Source: Jeongeupia sp. HS-3 (GTDB taxonomy: Bacteria; Pseudomonadota; Gammaproteobacteria; Burkholderiales; Chitinibacteraceae). Taken from it: DNA of 64,000 nt. A model generated the notes under the pieces. It was not told where the DNA came from. It did not search any database and saw only the letters and a list, made by a program, of their open reading frames with translations. Of the stretch, positions 44,800-53,316 are shown one piece after another. The stretch spans positions 2,542,001 through 2,606,000 of the forward strand of contig NZ_AP024094.1 in the NCBI RefSeq assembly GCF_015140455.1. The letters are read 5' to 3'. Position 1 is the first letter of the stretch, and the number at the start of each line of letters is the position of its first letter. The position numbers and the translations under genes were made by a program.

Positions 44800-44847
44800 T
44801 GGTTGCGGGAACAGGACTCGAACCTGTGACCTTCGGGTTATGAGCCC
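44800..44847 (-). repeat. Left attachment repeat (tRNA-fMet 3' fragment)
   Basis: 48 bases identical to the 3' part of the initiator tRNA at 56345-56392, from the anticodon stem to the CCA end. Without a 5' half it cannot be a functional tRNA; it marks the left island border. Confidence 0.95.
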
Positions 44848-45042
44848 AAATAAAGCCACCCTGAATAAGCAACTTTTTCAATAAAATCAAGGCACTTCTA
44901 TACCCTGCTCTACTTCATTTTACTGCCATTTGCTGCATTTACTGCTGCAAATTTGTGGCAAGCTCGTGCTGTGCTAGTCCCCAATCCGCCGAACTGTGGG
45001 CGCCCCCAACTGTAGTCACACTCACATCTCTGCCTGATGATT

Positions 45043-45067
45043 CAAAGTGTCCTTAAAGGACACTTTG
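45043..45067. repeat. 25-base palindrome beside the resolvase gene
   Basis: CAAAGTGTCCTT-A-AAGGACACTTTG, 12-bp perfect arms, 8 bases beyond the resolvase stop. It may be a terminator-like hairpin or a recombination site. Confidence 0.6.
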
Positions 45068-45074
45068 CGGTCGG

Positions 45075-45635
45075 CTATTGCTTGTTTGCCGCTTGCAGGC
45101 TGTACAACGTGGAACGAGATACGCCGAAATGCCGACTGATTTCAGCAACGGACATTTCCCTGCTCTTCATCATGGCCAAGGCAGCTCTCTGCTGTTTGGC
45201 GTCCAATCGCTGCGGACGGCCGCCTTTTCGGCCACGAGCCCGCGCCGCATTCAAGCCTGCCACAGTTCGTTCACTGACGAGCTCACGCTCGAACTCGGCC
45301 AATGCCGCAAACAGATGGAACACGAGTTTGCCTGTAGGGGCACCGGTATCGACGGATTCCTTCAACGATTTGAACATGACGCCGCACTTTTCCAGATCGT
45401 TGACAATGCGGATAAGGTCTTGCAAGTTCCGTCCCAGCCGGTCCAGCCGCCATACGACCAAGGTATCGCCTTCTCGCAGGGCCTTCAGGCAGTGAACAAG
45501 TTCCGGCCTGTCGGTCGTCTTGCCACTAGCTCTGTCTTCATAGGTGTTGGTGACCCCTGCCTCCTTCAGCGCGTCCCGCTGAAGGTCGAGCGTTTGCTCG
45601 CAGGTGCTGACCCGTGCGTATCCAATAACTGCCAT
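45075..45635 (-). CDS. Serine recombinase (resolvase/invertase family)
   Basis: 186 residues. Catalytic Ser10 in GYARVSTCEQ, then WRLDRLGRNLQDL and the C-terminal HTH (EMSVAEISRHFGVSRSTLYSL). Family of Tn3 resolvases and Hin/Gin invertases. In the island it may be left from a transposon or invert or resolve DNA near the palindrome just downstream. Full length. Confidence 0.93.
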   Translation of the reverse strand: MAVIGYARVSTCEQTLDLQRDALKEAGVTNTYEDRASGKTTDRPELVHCLKALREGDTLVVWRLDRLGRNLQDLIRIVNDLEKCGVMFKSLKESVDTGAPTGKLVFHLFAALAEFERELVSERTVAGLNAARARGRKGGRPQRLDAKQQRAALAMMKSREMSVAEISRHFGVSRSTLYSLQAANKQ

Positions 45636-46094
45636 TCCATACCCTTTTCCGAACGTTGATTGTTGGAGGAAATGTTGAACATCTGAAGGGGTATAGCGTG
45701 GCGTTGGAGCGGCAAAAGTGTGTGCGTCCGGAAAACCATCGTTTTCTGGATTCGGTCGAGCTCAATCGGACAGGTCAGATATGCCCAACCAAGGCTTGAG
45801 CGCTATTACCCAACCGATTTCCGCCGCGGCTTGCTCGCGCGCTGTCGTGGCTTGGCCTCTCGGATCAGTCCAACTACTGGTGACAACTGACCAGCGGAAA
45901 TCGGACGACATGCAGCTTGGTTCAAGTGACCGCATTCGCCCCATAGCGACCGGTCAGTGGATTGCGGCGGACGCCCGGTTTTCGGCCAGAGCAGAAATTC
46001 ATATCCGGCGAGTCAATGTCGGCTTAGCGTCATATTGCAGGCTCTAGGGTTCGAGTTATGGGCTGCCGGAGTGCAGGAGGCGCGGAGGGTGGGT
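45636..46094. other. Spacer in the island, no gene recognised
   Basis: 459 bases between the resolvase start and the helicase stop. The resolvase promoter must lie in the first part; no other coding signal was found. Confidence 0.5.
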
Positions 46095-48305
46095 TCAGCT
46101 GACGCGCCGCAGGTTTTTGTTGGCCAGCGGCACGTCCAACAATTGGCAGGACCCGCCGTGTTCCTTGGAGCTCGACAGCAGGATCTTACGCGCGGCCCGG
46201 CTGGCGCCGAGGTAAGCGCGCGACACATAGCGCCGGCGCGTGCCCTGGCCCTGGTCTTCGTCGTAGTCCGCACTATCGGCATGGATGAGGAACACGGTGT
46301 GGAACTGCAGCCCCGCCACAAATTCTGGCATGCTGAAGACGCATTTGCTCTTGGCATAGCGCAGCTCTTTGAGGTCTTCACGCGTGGTGATCGGCACGAA
46401 TTTGTCACGAACGCGGCCGGCGACGCGGATCTTGTCGAACAGCGCCTCGTTCAGGCACAGCACCGCCACCTGGCTGCCGCCGCCATCGATGTCGCGAGCC
46501 ATGCGGACGGCCTGCTCAAAGACGCTATCGATCAGCTTGATGTCGGTTTCGTAGACGGTCAGGGTCGGCGTTTCGCCTTCGTCCTGCTGCGACTCGGCCA
46601 CGTAGGTCGCGTACTCGCCCTCCAGATCCATGGCCGGGAAAGAAGCGTCGAGGTCGCGCAGGAACGCCGTGATCTGGGGCGTCGAGCGATAGACCTGCTT
46701 GAGTTCGGTCAGCACGGATGCGCCGACGCCCGGGTTGCGGAATTTCTCCATGCCGCCGCAGATGGCAACGTCATTGGAGCTCTGCTTGATGTCGTAGGCC
46801 ATGAGCAACGGCCAGCGGCCGCCGATCTGTGCCCGCGTCTTGAACAGGTTGTGGAGCAGCATGGCCTCGGCGCGCGTGAAGTAGTGGTATTCATCGACGA
46901 ACACCAGGTCAAAGCCATCGCGATCGCGCAGGGCTCCCCACTCGTGCGTGCCAAGATAGCCGTCGAAGTCCGCGACCATCTGGTCCATGCCCAGCATCTT
47001 CTCCGCCCGCAGACGCGCCCGGTAGACGTCGTGGATCTCCAGGACCACGCGGCGGTGGGCCTCGCTTGGCAGGACCATCTGCCATGGCTCCCTCGAGCCA
47101 CGCGCATAGCGGTTGGCCTCGTGCGTGTCCTTCTTGATGGCTTCCAGATCCAGCACACAGGCGAACTCGTTCATGAGTTCGTCAATGAGCGAGGGATCTT
47201 CTGCGCGATTCTTCAGGCGCTCCTGGAAATCCAGACAGCCTGGGAACTGGTCGAGCACGACTCGAGGATCTTGTAAGACTTGGTCGATGGCCTGTTCGAT
47301 GAGCATCCGCTGGTATTCACGTCCATCACGGCCATCCTGCGACAAGGGCCTCAAGCCCTTTTTCTCGTACCCCAGCTTCTCCTGCGCCAACTCGTAGATG
47401 GTGCCGATCCACAGCCTAGGTTGTCCGGAGGGTGTCCTCAACGACGTCCAGCGTTCCGTGGGATCCAGTGCATGGAGCATGCCTCGCACACCCGAATGGG
47501 CCAATGCCGAGCTGTGTGTCAGGAATGCGAAGGTTTTGTCGCCGTCCGCGTCGGCGTACAGATCGCGCAGGCACTTCACAACCATCGACTGCGTCTTTCC
47601 GGTGCCGGCGGCGCCACGCAGCCTCACGGGTCGATCATGCGGCTGATCGACAAATGCGCGCTGCTCGCGGTTCAGGCGCTGCTCGTACCACTCCTGCAAT
47701 GTCCCCGCGCTCGCGAGCTGGACGCCTAGGGGTTCCGACAGCAGGACGCCGAAGTTGCCGACGGGTGGTGCGACCGGAGGGTCCGCCAGCAGGGCATCAC
47801 AGATGCCTTCCATAGCGCGCTGATACAGCGCATTGTCCTCCGGCACTCCATCCAGGTCTTCGGGGTTGCTGGTGACGGCAAACGCGTAGAGATTGCCGGT
47901 GTCATCTGGCGATTGGTCGAAGTAGACCCGTTGCCGGGCGTCTCGGGAGGACTGTGCGAAAACCGAAAGCCGGGAGCCTGCGTGATACGGCTGCCACTGG
48001 ATTGGAATCGCAATGCCGCGGTCGAAGTGGCGCAACGCCACGCGAATCACCCGCTCGAAGGCCGTGCGTGGCTTGGCGAGCTTGGCCGCAGCGGCGAACA
48101 TGGCAGTATTGATAACCAGGTAGCCATCATCCAGGTCGGCATCTTGGGACAGCAGGTAGACGATGTCTTTCGATTCCACACGGCGCAGGCCATCGGTGTT
48201 CTGCGGCACTTCGAATTTCTGCAGCCAGGCATCCTCTACGAATGCCCGGTCCAGGATACTGACAGCCTTCTGGTCGATGACGAGGGCGGATACGGTTGTC
48301 GTCAT
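46095..48305 (-). CDS. SF1 (UvrD-like) helicase/ATPase
   Basis: 736 residues. N-terminal ~220 residues unrecognised; Walker A GAAGTGKTQ (231-239, Lys237); Walker B FVDEYHYF (Asp471-Glu472); motif III/IV region (YDIKQSSND, LKQVYRSTPQITAFL); motif V (MPEFVAGLQFHTVFL) and motif VI with the arginine finger (SRAYLGASRAARKILL). An SF1A-type ATP-dependent nucleic-acid motor. Its ATG is 2 bases after the stop of the partner gene, with AGGAGG inside the partner's end, so both are made at a fixed ratio. It belongs to the island cargo; a defence role is inferred from this context only. Confidence 0.88.
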   Translation of the reverse strand: MTTTVSALVIDQKAVSILDRAFVEDAWLQKFEVPQNTDGLRRVESKDIVYLLSQDADLDDGYLVINTAMFAAAAKLAKPRTAFERVIRVALRHFDRGIAIPIQWQPYHAGSRLSVFAQSSRDARQRVYFDQSPDDTGNLYAFAVTSNPEDLDGVPEDNALYQRAMEGICDALLADPPVAPPVGNFGVLLSEPLGVQLASAGTLQEWYEQRLNREQRAFVDQPHDRPVRLRGAAGTGKTQSMVVKCLRDLYADADGDKTFAFLTHSSALAHSGVRGMLHALDPTERWTSLRTPSGQPRLWIGTIYELAQEKLGYEKKGLRPLSQDGRDGREYQRMLIEQAIDQVLQDPRVVLDQFPGCLDFQERLKNRAEDPSLIDELMNEFACVLDLEAIKKDTHEANRYARGSREPWQMVLPSEAHRRVVLEIHDVYRARLRAEKMLGMDQMVADFDGYLGTHEWGALRDRDGFDLVFVDEYHYFTRAEAMLLHNLFKTRAQIGGRWPLLMAYDIKQSSNDVAICGGMEKFRNPGVGASVLTELKQVYRSTPQITAFLRDLDASFPAMDLEGEYATYVAESQQDEGETPTLTVYETDIKLIDSVFEQAVRMARDIDGGGSQVAVLCLNEALFDKIRVAGRVRDKFVPITTREDLKELRYAKSKCVFSMPEFVAGLQFHTVFLIHADSADYDEDQGQGTRRRYVSRAYLGASRAARKILLSSSKEHGGSCQLLDVPLANKNLRRVS

Positions 48306-48307
48306 GG

Positions 48308-49171
48308 TTATGCCTCCTGCACGTTTTTCTTGAAGAATTCCTCGATCGTAAGTTCGGCTGCTGTTTCGCAGGCGGATTCGAAGGTCTTGGGCATGCCAAT
48401 GCGCGAGAACAGGAATGCCAGCTTCTGGGTGATCGAGAAGCGGATCCCGTCGTTGAGGCGCCCGAGGCGATGGAAAGCATCGGGTCTGTCATGGATGCGT
48501 GCGTCCTGTTCAGTGAGATACAGGTCGGGGGCCATGATGGTCCACATCGAGCGCAGCATCACCACAAAGCCGAAACCGCTCTGGCTGGGCAGCTCCGGCA
48601 GCACGAAATAGTCCTGGAAGCCGCCGCCGTCCTTGAAGGCATTGCGCACGCTTTCCTGCTGGATCCTCTCTTCGACTCCAAAGAGTGTCCAGGCGGCTTT
48701 CAACCGGCTGAAGGCGCTCTGGTTTTCGTCGGCGCTCACCGTGAGCGCGAAGCCCTGGAGATCGCGCAGCGGCTTGCCATCTGCGGTTGGCGCCTGGCCA
48801 GTGGCACTCGTCAGGATCTCTTCGGCAGTCTTGCTGCGCAGCCATTGCACCAGTGAGTCATGTGTCAGTGCCGCAAGGCCAGGCTGCAGTTTGCGGATCT
48901 GGCCATTTAGATGCTCGCATATCGCCTTGGAACGCTTCTCAGCGAGCTTGCGCAACTGCTCCTGCGCCCAGGGGCCTTCGATATAGGCTGCCATGGGCAC
49001 GATTTCCAGCCAGGTGAAGCGTTCGCCGGCTTTCCTTTGGGCGATATCGCAATCGGCCGTGATCACGATCCCCAGCTTCTCTGCTTCGCCGGTCTTGGGA
49101 TTGAGCTTGCGGATGATGTCGCCTTGGCGCATCTCTTCTGTGTCTTCAATCTGCGTGAAAAAGCCCGTCAT
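48308..49171 (-). CDS. Unrecognised partner of the island helicase
   Basis: 287 residues from the first ATG at 49171. No known catalytic family recognised. Notable: KLGIVITADCDIAQRKAGERFTWLEIVP near residue 30-60, then a long helical middle (AQEQLRKLAEKRSKAICEHLNG) and a region FQDYFVLPELPSQSGFGFVVMLRS. The Cys in TADCDIA sits after a beta-like stretch and could be a metal or active-site residue. Soluble. First gene of a two-gene operon with the SF1 helicase and preceded by a promoter-like sequence. Confidence 0.75.
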   Translation of the reverse strand: MTGFFTQIEDTEEMRQGDIIRKLNPKTGEAEKLGIVITADCDIAQRKAGERFTWLEIVPMAAYIEGPWAQEQLRKLAEKRSKAICEHLNGQIRKLQPGLAALTHDSLVQWLRSKTAEEILTSATGQAPTADGKPLRDLQGFALTVSADENQSAFSRLKAAWTLFGVEERIQQESVRNAFKDGGGFQDYFVLPELPSQSGFGFVVMLRSMWTIMAPDLYLTEQDARIHDRPDAFHRLGRLNDGIRFSITQKLAFLFSRIGMPKTFESACETAAELTIEEFFKKNVQEA

Positions 49172-49204
49172 GTATTTTGTCTTGGAGAGGGTCAATGGTG
49201 CCAA

Positions 49205-49233
49205 TATTTACACAGAATGTAACATGACGGTAA
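49205..49233 (-). promoter_or_regulatory. Candidate promoter of the helicase pair
   Basis: Minus strand TTACCG - 17 bases - TAAATA, placing transcription start about 25 bases before the ATG at 49171. Confidence 0.4.
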
Positions 49234-49671
49234 CTCATCTATATTGCAGCCTGGACACAAGACCAGGCGATGACTAAGTCTTGCGCTGAGGTAAGTTCGA
49301 ACAGCAGAGAAGCGGTCGCTGGCCGGCTCGACGCGCTGCGTGAAAGACCATAACAGCCGTCATTCGGGTCAGCTCATGTCGCCGGGCTCAATAATCGCGT
49401 TGCACCAGGCAGCGTGAATAGCCTCGCCGGCGGCTACCGACAGCAACCGCTGCGTAGCAGCCGTTGCCAAATTGTTCTCGAACGGCGGCTCAGGGTCGGA
49501 AGCGGTCGTCGGTGTCAGGGGCTTTCAAGGACTGCTTTGGCCGAACAGCGGAAGTCCATGTGCTGGCGAAATCGGCAGCAGTTCTACACAAGCAGTCTTT
49601 ATCAGCGCGGTGATCACGTGCGCCAGAAAGCGTGATCACAGGTGACCAGATTCCGCAGTGACAGCTAGCTG
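49234..49671. other. Spacer in the island, no gene recognised
   Basis: No supported gene. Contains short inverted repeats, for example GCCTGG/CCAGGC near 49247-49266 and TGATCACG (49611-49618) with CGTGATCA (49631-49638). Confidence 0.45.
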
Positions 49672-49770
49672 CCGAACCGAGCGCGACACCGCTCGAGTGC
49701 ATTGCTAAGTGCGTCGATTTCGTCTTGCATGCCCGCTGCACGCTTAAGTGTCGCATCCCGGATGATAATC
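49672..49770 (-). pseudogene. Possible 3' remnant of a truncated gene
   Basis: Minus-strand frame ending RAAGMQDEIDALSNALERC ... GS-stop has the look of real helical protein sequence, but it lacks a start and is cut upstream close to the transposase gene. Probably a gene end left by the IS insertion. Weak evidence. Confidence 0.3.
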
Positions 49771-49849
49771 TAAGCCCTCGCAGCTGGCGACTTCACTGTG
49801 CCCGCCATGCGCTTGCTAAGCTGCGAGCTTCCCTGTCGAGGTCAGCCCG

Positions 49850-50824
49850 ATGATCGTCCAACTGCACCAGCGCGCCCGCACCACCCCGGCCATTCGCGCC
49901 GAAATCCAGGCGGCGCCGACCAGCATACCCAACACCGAACTGGCACGTCGCTACGGCGTCACCGTGGATACCATTCGCAAGTGGCGCCAACGCCAGGACG
50001 TACAGGATCGTTCGCATACGGCGCATCGACTGCAAACCACGCTGACACCCGCACAAGAAGCGGTCGCAGTACAACTGCGCCAAACCCTTAAGCTGGGGCT
50101 GGATGATTTGCTGGTGGTGATCCGCGAGTTCCTGCATCCGACGGTCTCCCGCTCCGGACTGGATCGCTGCCTGCGCCGCCACGGCGTCGGCAGCCTGCAT
50201 GCGCTCGAACCGACACAGCGGGCGCGCAACAGCAAACCCTTCAAGGATTACGACCCTGGCTTTGTCCATGTCGACGTCAAATACCTGCCGCAAATGCCGG
50301 ACGAAACCACCCGCCGCTATCTATTCGTCGCCATCGACCGCGCCACCCGCTGGGTGTTCGTGCAGATCAAGCCCAACAAAACCGCTGCAAGCGCGAAGGC
50401 ATTCCTGGCCGCCTTGGCCAAAGCCATCCCGTTTAAATTGCAGATCCTGTTGACCGACAACGGCAGTGAGTTCACCGATCGCTTGTTCAATAAAACCAAG
50501 ACCGCCAGCGGCGAGCATGAGTTTGATCGGCTGTGCACAGCGCTGCAGATTGAGCACCGGCTGACCAAACCGCGCCATCCGCAAACCAACGGCATGGTTG
50601 AGCGCTTCAACGGCCGGATCAGCGAGGTACTGGCGACGCATCGCTTCCAGTCTGGCGAGGACTTGGCGCAGACGTTGCAGCGCTATGTGTGGCTGTACAA
50701 CCAGCACTTACCGCAACTGGCCTTGCAACACCGAACGCCGCTGCAGGCGATGAAAGATTGGCAGCAGCGACGGCCGGATTTATTTGTTAAGCGCGTGGTG
50801 AATCGTCCGGGACTGGAAACTTAA
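49850..50824 (+). CDS. IS481-family transposase
   Basis: 324 residues. N-terminal HTH (NTELARRYGVTVDTIRKWRQR), then the DDE integrase core: Asp in FVHVDVKYLP, Asp in LTDNGSEF and Glu in NGMVERFNG. Full length with GAGGT upstream of the ATG. I could not find matching terminal inverted repeats or a target duplication, so the IS limits are unknown or one end is lost. Confidence 0.93.
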   Translation: MIVQLHQRARTTPAIRAEIQAAPTSIPNTELARRYGVTVDTIRKWRQRQDVQDRSHTAHRLQTTLTPAQEAVAVQLRQTLKLGLDDLLVVIREFLHPTVSRSGLDRCLRRHGVGSLHALEPTQRARNSKPFKDYDPGFVHVDVKYLPQMPDETTRRYLFVAIDRATRWVFVQIKPNKTAASAKAFLAALAKAIPFKLQILLTDNGSEFTDRLFNKTKTASGEHEFDRLCTALQIEHRLTKPRHPQTNGMVERFNGRISEVLATHRFQSGEDLAQTLQRYVWLYNQHLPQLALQHRTPLQAMKDWQQRRPDLFVKRVVNRPGLET

Positions 50825-50936
50825 GCAACTGACCAACTTGGTACCAATACTCGTCGCCTAGGTCACCATCGGCCAGCGCTAGCTCGTGGATTTTCTGGAG
50901 CGCAATTTCCAAGTCGATACTGTTATCTTGAGACAT
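50787..50936 (-). CDS. Small protein overlapping the transposase end
   Basis: 49 residues (begins MSQDNSIDLEIALQKIHELA), with a strong Shine-Dalgarno (GAGGAAA). Its last ~10 codons are antisense to the transposase 3' end, so it may be a longer gene cut by the IS and now ending in IS sequence. No family recognised. Confidence 0.45.
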   Translation of the reverse strand: MSQDNSIDLEIALQKIHELALADGDLGDEYWYQVGQLLKFPVPDDSPRA

Positions 50937-51050
50937 ATTTTCCTCGAATAATCCGTCAAGATGATTACCATCACGGCTACTCTACCCGATGCCCCCTTAT
51001 TCTGGAAATTCGATAAAGTCTGGCTGATTTTCTGACGGCAAACGTATTAG

Positions 51051-51092
51051 AACCATCTTTCCTGATAATTGCAGTTATCAGGAAAGATGGTT
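51051..51092. repeat. Perfect 18-bp hairpin in low-GC island DNA
   Basis: AACCATCTTTCCTGATAA and its exact complement separated by TTGCAG. No T-run on either side, so not a standard terminator. The surrounding 50937-51334 stretch has no supported gene. Confidence 0.85.
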
Positions 51093-51334
51093 CCCATTCC
51101 CTATGATTTATCAGTTCGCTCGGAAGCATAGTGTTGCACTCTGAAGCTGATGTTTTGCAGGGAAGAGTCATGATTAGTTATGTATACTGGAACAACTTCC
51201 GACTGCAAACTGCCATTGAATACTTGAACCGATAGCAGACATCTAAGTCGACTTCTTGAGCCGTATTATTGATAATATTGGCATGCTGATCTACTTTTTA
51301 ACTTTCTTTCTATTTTAAGAGTTGCATACGAAAA

Positions 51335-51694
51335 ATGACTCACACAATCGCCGTTTTTATTAGTTCATCCACTACGGAACTCGCGAATGCTTTCTATGCA
51401 GCGCAGGGAATGATCTTTGATAGGGGACTGGATGGCGAGACCTTCTTCTTCGAGCTGCGAGAAAAACCATCTATGCTAATCCGACTTGAAGCGGCAGGAT
51501 ACTTCAAGCCTGAGGAAAAGCCCGTCTGGGATATGCATAGCATTACCGAGCATGGAGTTACACTTTATCTTTGTAACATGGAGGCTGGTGATGGATATTT
51601 CTATATTCCATTTTCCAATATCCTCGCAGTTCATACAGTATCTGACGGATGGCTACAGGACGTTCGGAAATGCAATGCAATACGTATTCCTTAG
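51335..51694 (+). CDS. Hypothetical island protein
   Basis: 119 residues, start MTHTIAVFISSSTTELANAFY. Soluble, with alternating beta/helical pattern; no family recognised. GC content is clearly lower than in the host genes, supporting recent transfer. Confidence 0.6.
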   Translation: MTHTIAVFISSSTTELANAFYAAQGMIFDRGLDGETFFFELREKPSMLIRLEAAGYFKPEEKPVWDMHSITEHGVTLYLCNMEAGDGYFYIPFSNILAVHTVSDGWLQDVRKCNAIRIP

Positions 51695-51927
51695 GTTTAT
51701 GTAAAAAAGTCGTTGCAGTGGACTGCCCTGGCTTCAGTAGGCATTACGGCCTACCTCCTCCGCCTGCATCCTCACCGCCCGTATTCCGATAAAAATTGAG
51801 ACGCCCAAGCAAGCTTCATGGAAGAAAAAGCAACATCCAGCCTTGCAATAGCGGTTCCAACAAGACTTTTGAAAAAATATCCGGTTTTCGGCGGGAGCAG
51901 GCGGTAACCGTGGTGCTATACATTCAG

Positions 51928-51943
51928 GCAGTCATATGACTGC
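51928..51943. promoter_or_regulatory. 16-bp palindrome, likely operator
   Basis: GCAGTCATATGACTGC, perfect, 18 bases before the HTH gene start; a second half-site ATATGACC lies between. Probably the autoregulatory site of the HTH protein. The stretch 51695-51927 has no gene. Confidence 0.5.
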
Positions 51944-51961
51944 TCATCAGTGATATGACCC

Positions 51962-52234
51962 ATGGAGCAACTCCTCTCCACCAAGGCCTTGGCCGCCATG
52001 CTCGGCATCGCCGAGCAAACCATCTACAACCGCCACTCAATTGGTGGTGACCTTCCCCCCGCCATCAAATTGGGGCATTTGCTGCGCTTCCGGGCCTCCG
52101 ATGTCGGCACCTGGATCGATGCCAAGTGCCAACCCAAGACTACCCCGCTCACGCCTCCCCTTCTGTCCGCCATGCCAAAGCGGCGCGGTCGGCCGACCAA
52201 GGCAGAGCAGGTCGCTGCGCGACGCGCTAGCTGA
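51962..52234 (+). CDS. AlpA-like helix-turn-helix protein
   Basis: 90 residues. MerR/AlpA-type HTH: LLSTKALAAMLGIAEQTIYNRHSIGGDLPPAIKLG and RFRASDVGTWID. Proteins of this type serve as excisionases or regulators of integrase in genomic islands. The basic tail (PKRRGRPTKAEQ) may add DNA binding. Precedes the replication gene on the same strand. Confidence 0.85.
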   Translation: MEQLLSTKALAAMLGIAEQTIYNRHSIGGDLPPAIKLGHLLRFRASDVGTWIDAKCQPKTTPLTPPLLSAMPKRRGRPTKAEQVAARRAS

Positions 52235-52427
52235 CCTAACAACTCGGCGCCACCAAATGAATCGCCCCGGCGGGAACCGGGACGGGATGCGCCAATGGCG
52301 CGGCTGTACTCACTCACCAAATGAGTATAGGCGCGGAACTCAATCACCCGCCGCGCAGCGCGGAGGACATATTTCGTTGCAGTACAGAGGGCACAGCTAA
52401 TCAGCTGACGCGGCACACGCACGGAGT

Positions 52428-53171
52428 GTGCCCTTGTCTCAACCCCTACCGGCCAACCATCAATCGGCCCGCGGCTCAATGCCCGCAGCGCGACGCGCTG
52501 AACTTGTCAAAAAGAACGAAACAAGTACGTCACTCGCCCTCCGGAAACGGAAAAAAGCGGCGCGAAAGAAGCTCAAACAGACCATCAAAGAGCAATGGCG
52601 CTATGCAAAAGCCAACAACTTGCGCGCGGTAGCGGTCACGCTGACCTTTGCGGACAACGCGCGATTCACGACCACGCGCATCAGTGCCTTCCTGAACAAG
52701 CTGCGCCGCGCCCTAAAGCGCAAAGGCCACGGGTTGCCCTACGTTTGGACCCTCGAACGCGAAGGTAGATTGCACTACCACCTGCTGCTGTGGCTGCCAC
52801 GGGATTTCAAATTTGCCCCGGAAAAGCTGAAGAAATGGTGGTCGTGGGGCAGCACCTGGGTGGGCAGTTGTCGCAGCCCAAGCGCGTGGGGGCGCTATAT
52901 CGCCAAGTTCGACAGCACCGCCAAGCTGCCTAAAGGTGCACGTATCCACGGCGCAGGGGGCATGGATGAAGAAGGAAAAACAGCGGTGTTGCGTGCTGCC
53001 TTGCCGCGCTGGCTACTACCGCTGCTTCCGGTAAGTCAACGCGCACGTCGCTGCCCGGGCGGTGGCTGGGTGGACGCCGAAACGGGCGTCATCCATCGTT
53101 CCCCCTACAAATGGACGCCCTGGGGACCAAAACTCATTAGCGTTAGCCAGCCATCTTTCATATCTCCGTAG
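52428..53171 (+). CDS. HUH-type replication initiation protein (inovirus-like)
   Basis: About 247 residues from GTG at 52428; an ATG at 52479 is the alternative. The H-U-H motif is visible in GRLHYHLLLWLP, after AVAVTLTFAD; the order fits rolling-circle Rep proteins of the inovirus Gp2/plasmid type. Basic N-terminus. It would nick and restart replication of an excised circular form. The C-terminal ~25 residues overlap a remnant on the other strand and may be altered. Confidence 0.8.
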   Translation: MPLSQPLPANHQSARGSMPAARRAELVKKNETSTSLALRKRKKAARKKLKQTIKEQWRYAKANNLRAVAVTLTFADNARFTTTRISAFLNKLRRALKRKGHGLPYVWTLEREGRLHYHLLLWLPRDFKFAPEKLKKWWSWGSTWVGSCRSPSAWGRYIAKFDSTAKLPKGARIHGAGGMDEEGKTAVLRAALPRWLLPLLPVSQRARRCPGGGWVDAETGVIHRSPYKWTPWGPKLISVSQPSFISP

Positions 53172-53257
53172 GCGGTCTCACGCTTGAGCAGGTGGAATGG
53201 CACCTCGCGGGCAGCGTCTTTGGCGTTGTTCTTATTGACCCAGTCGGGATATGGCAT
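53105..53257 (-). pseudogene. Possible N-terminal remnant of a DNA methyltransferase
   Basis: 50 residues starting MPYPDWVNKNNAKDAAREVP. The pattern W-V-N-K-N, E-V-P-F-H-L-L resembles the start of type III Mod-like methyltransferases, but it stops before any catalytic motif and runs antisense into the Rep gene. Tentative. Confidence 0.3.
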
Positions 53258-53316
53258 GTGGCGCGCCTTTAGGCAGAAAAAGCGAAGGCATTGTTGTAAC
53301 CGGAGCAGCCTGCACA

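Noticed and set aside
44800-44847. Second functional tRNA-Met
   Set aside because: Only the 3' part is present; the 5' acceptor and D arm are missing.
50977-51171. 64-codon minus-strand frame over the 18-bp hairpin
   Set aside because: No ribosome site and no protein-like pattern; it crosses the hairpin.
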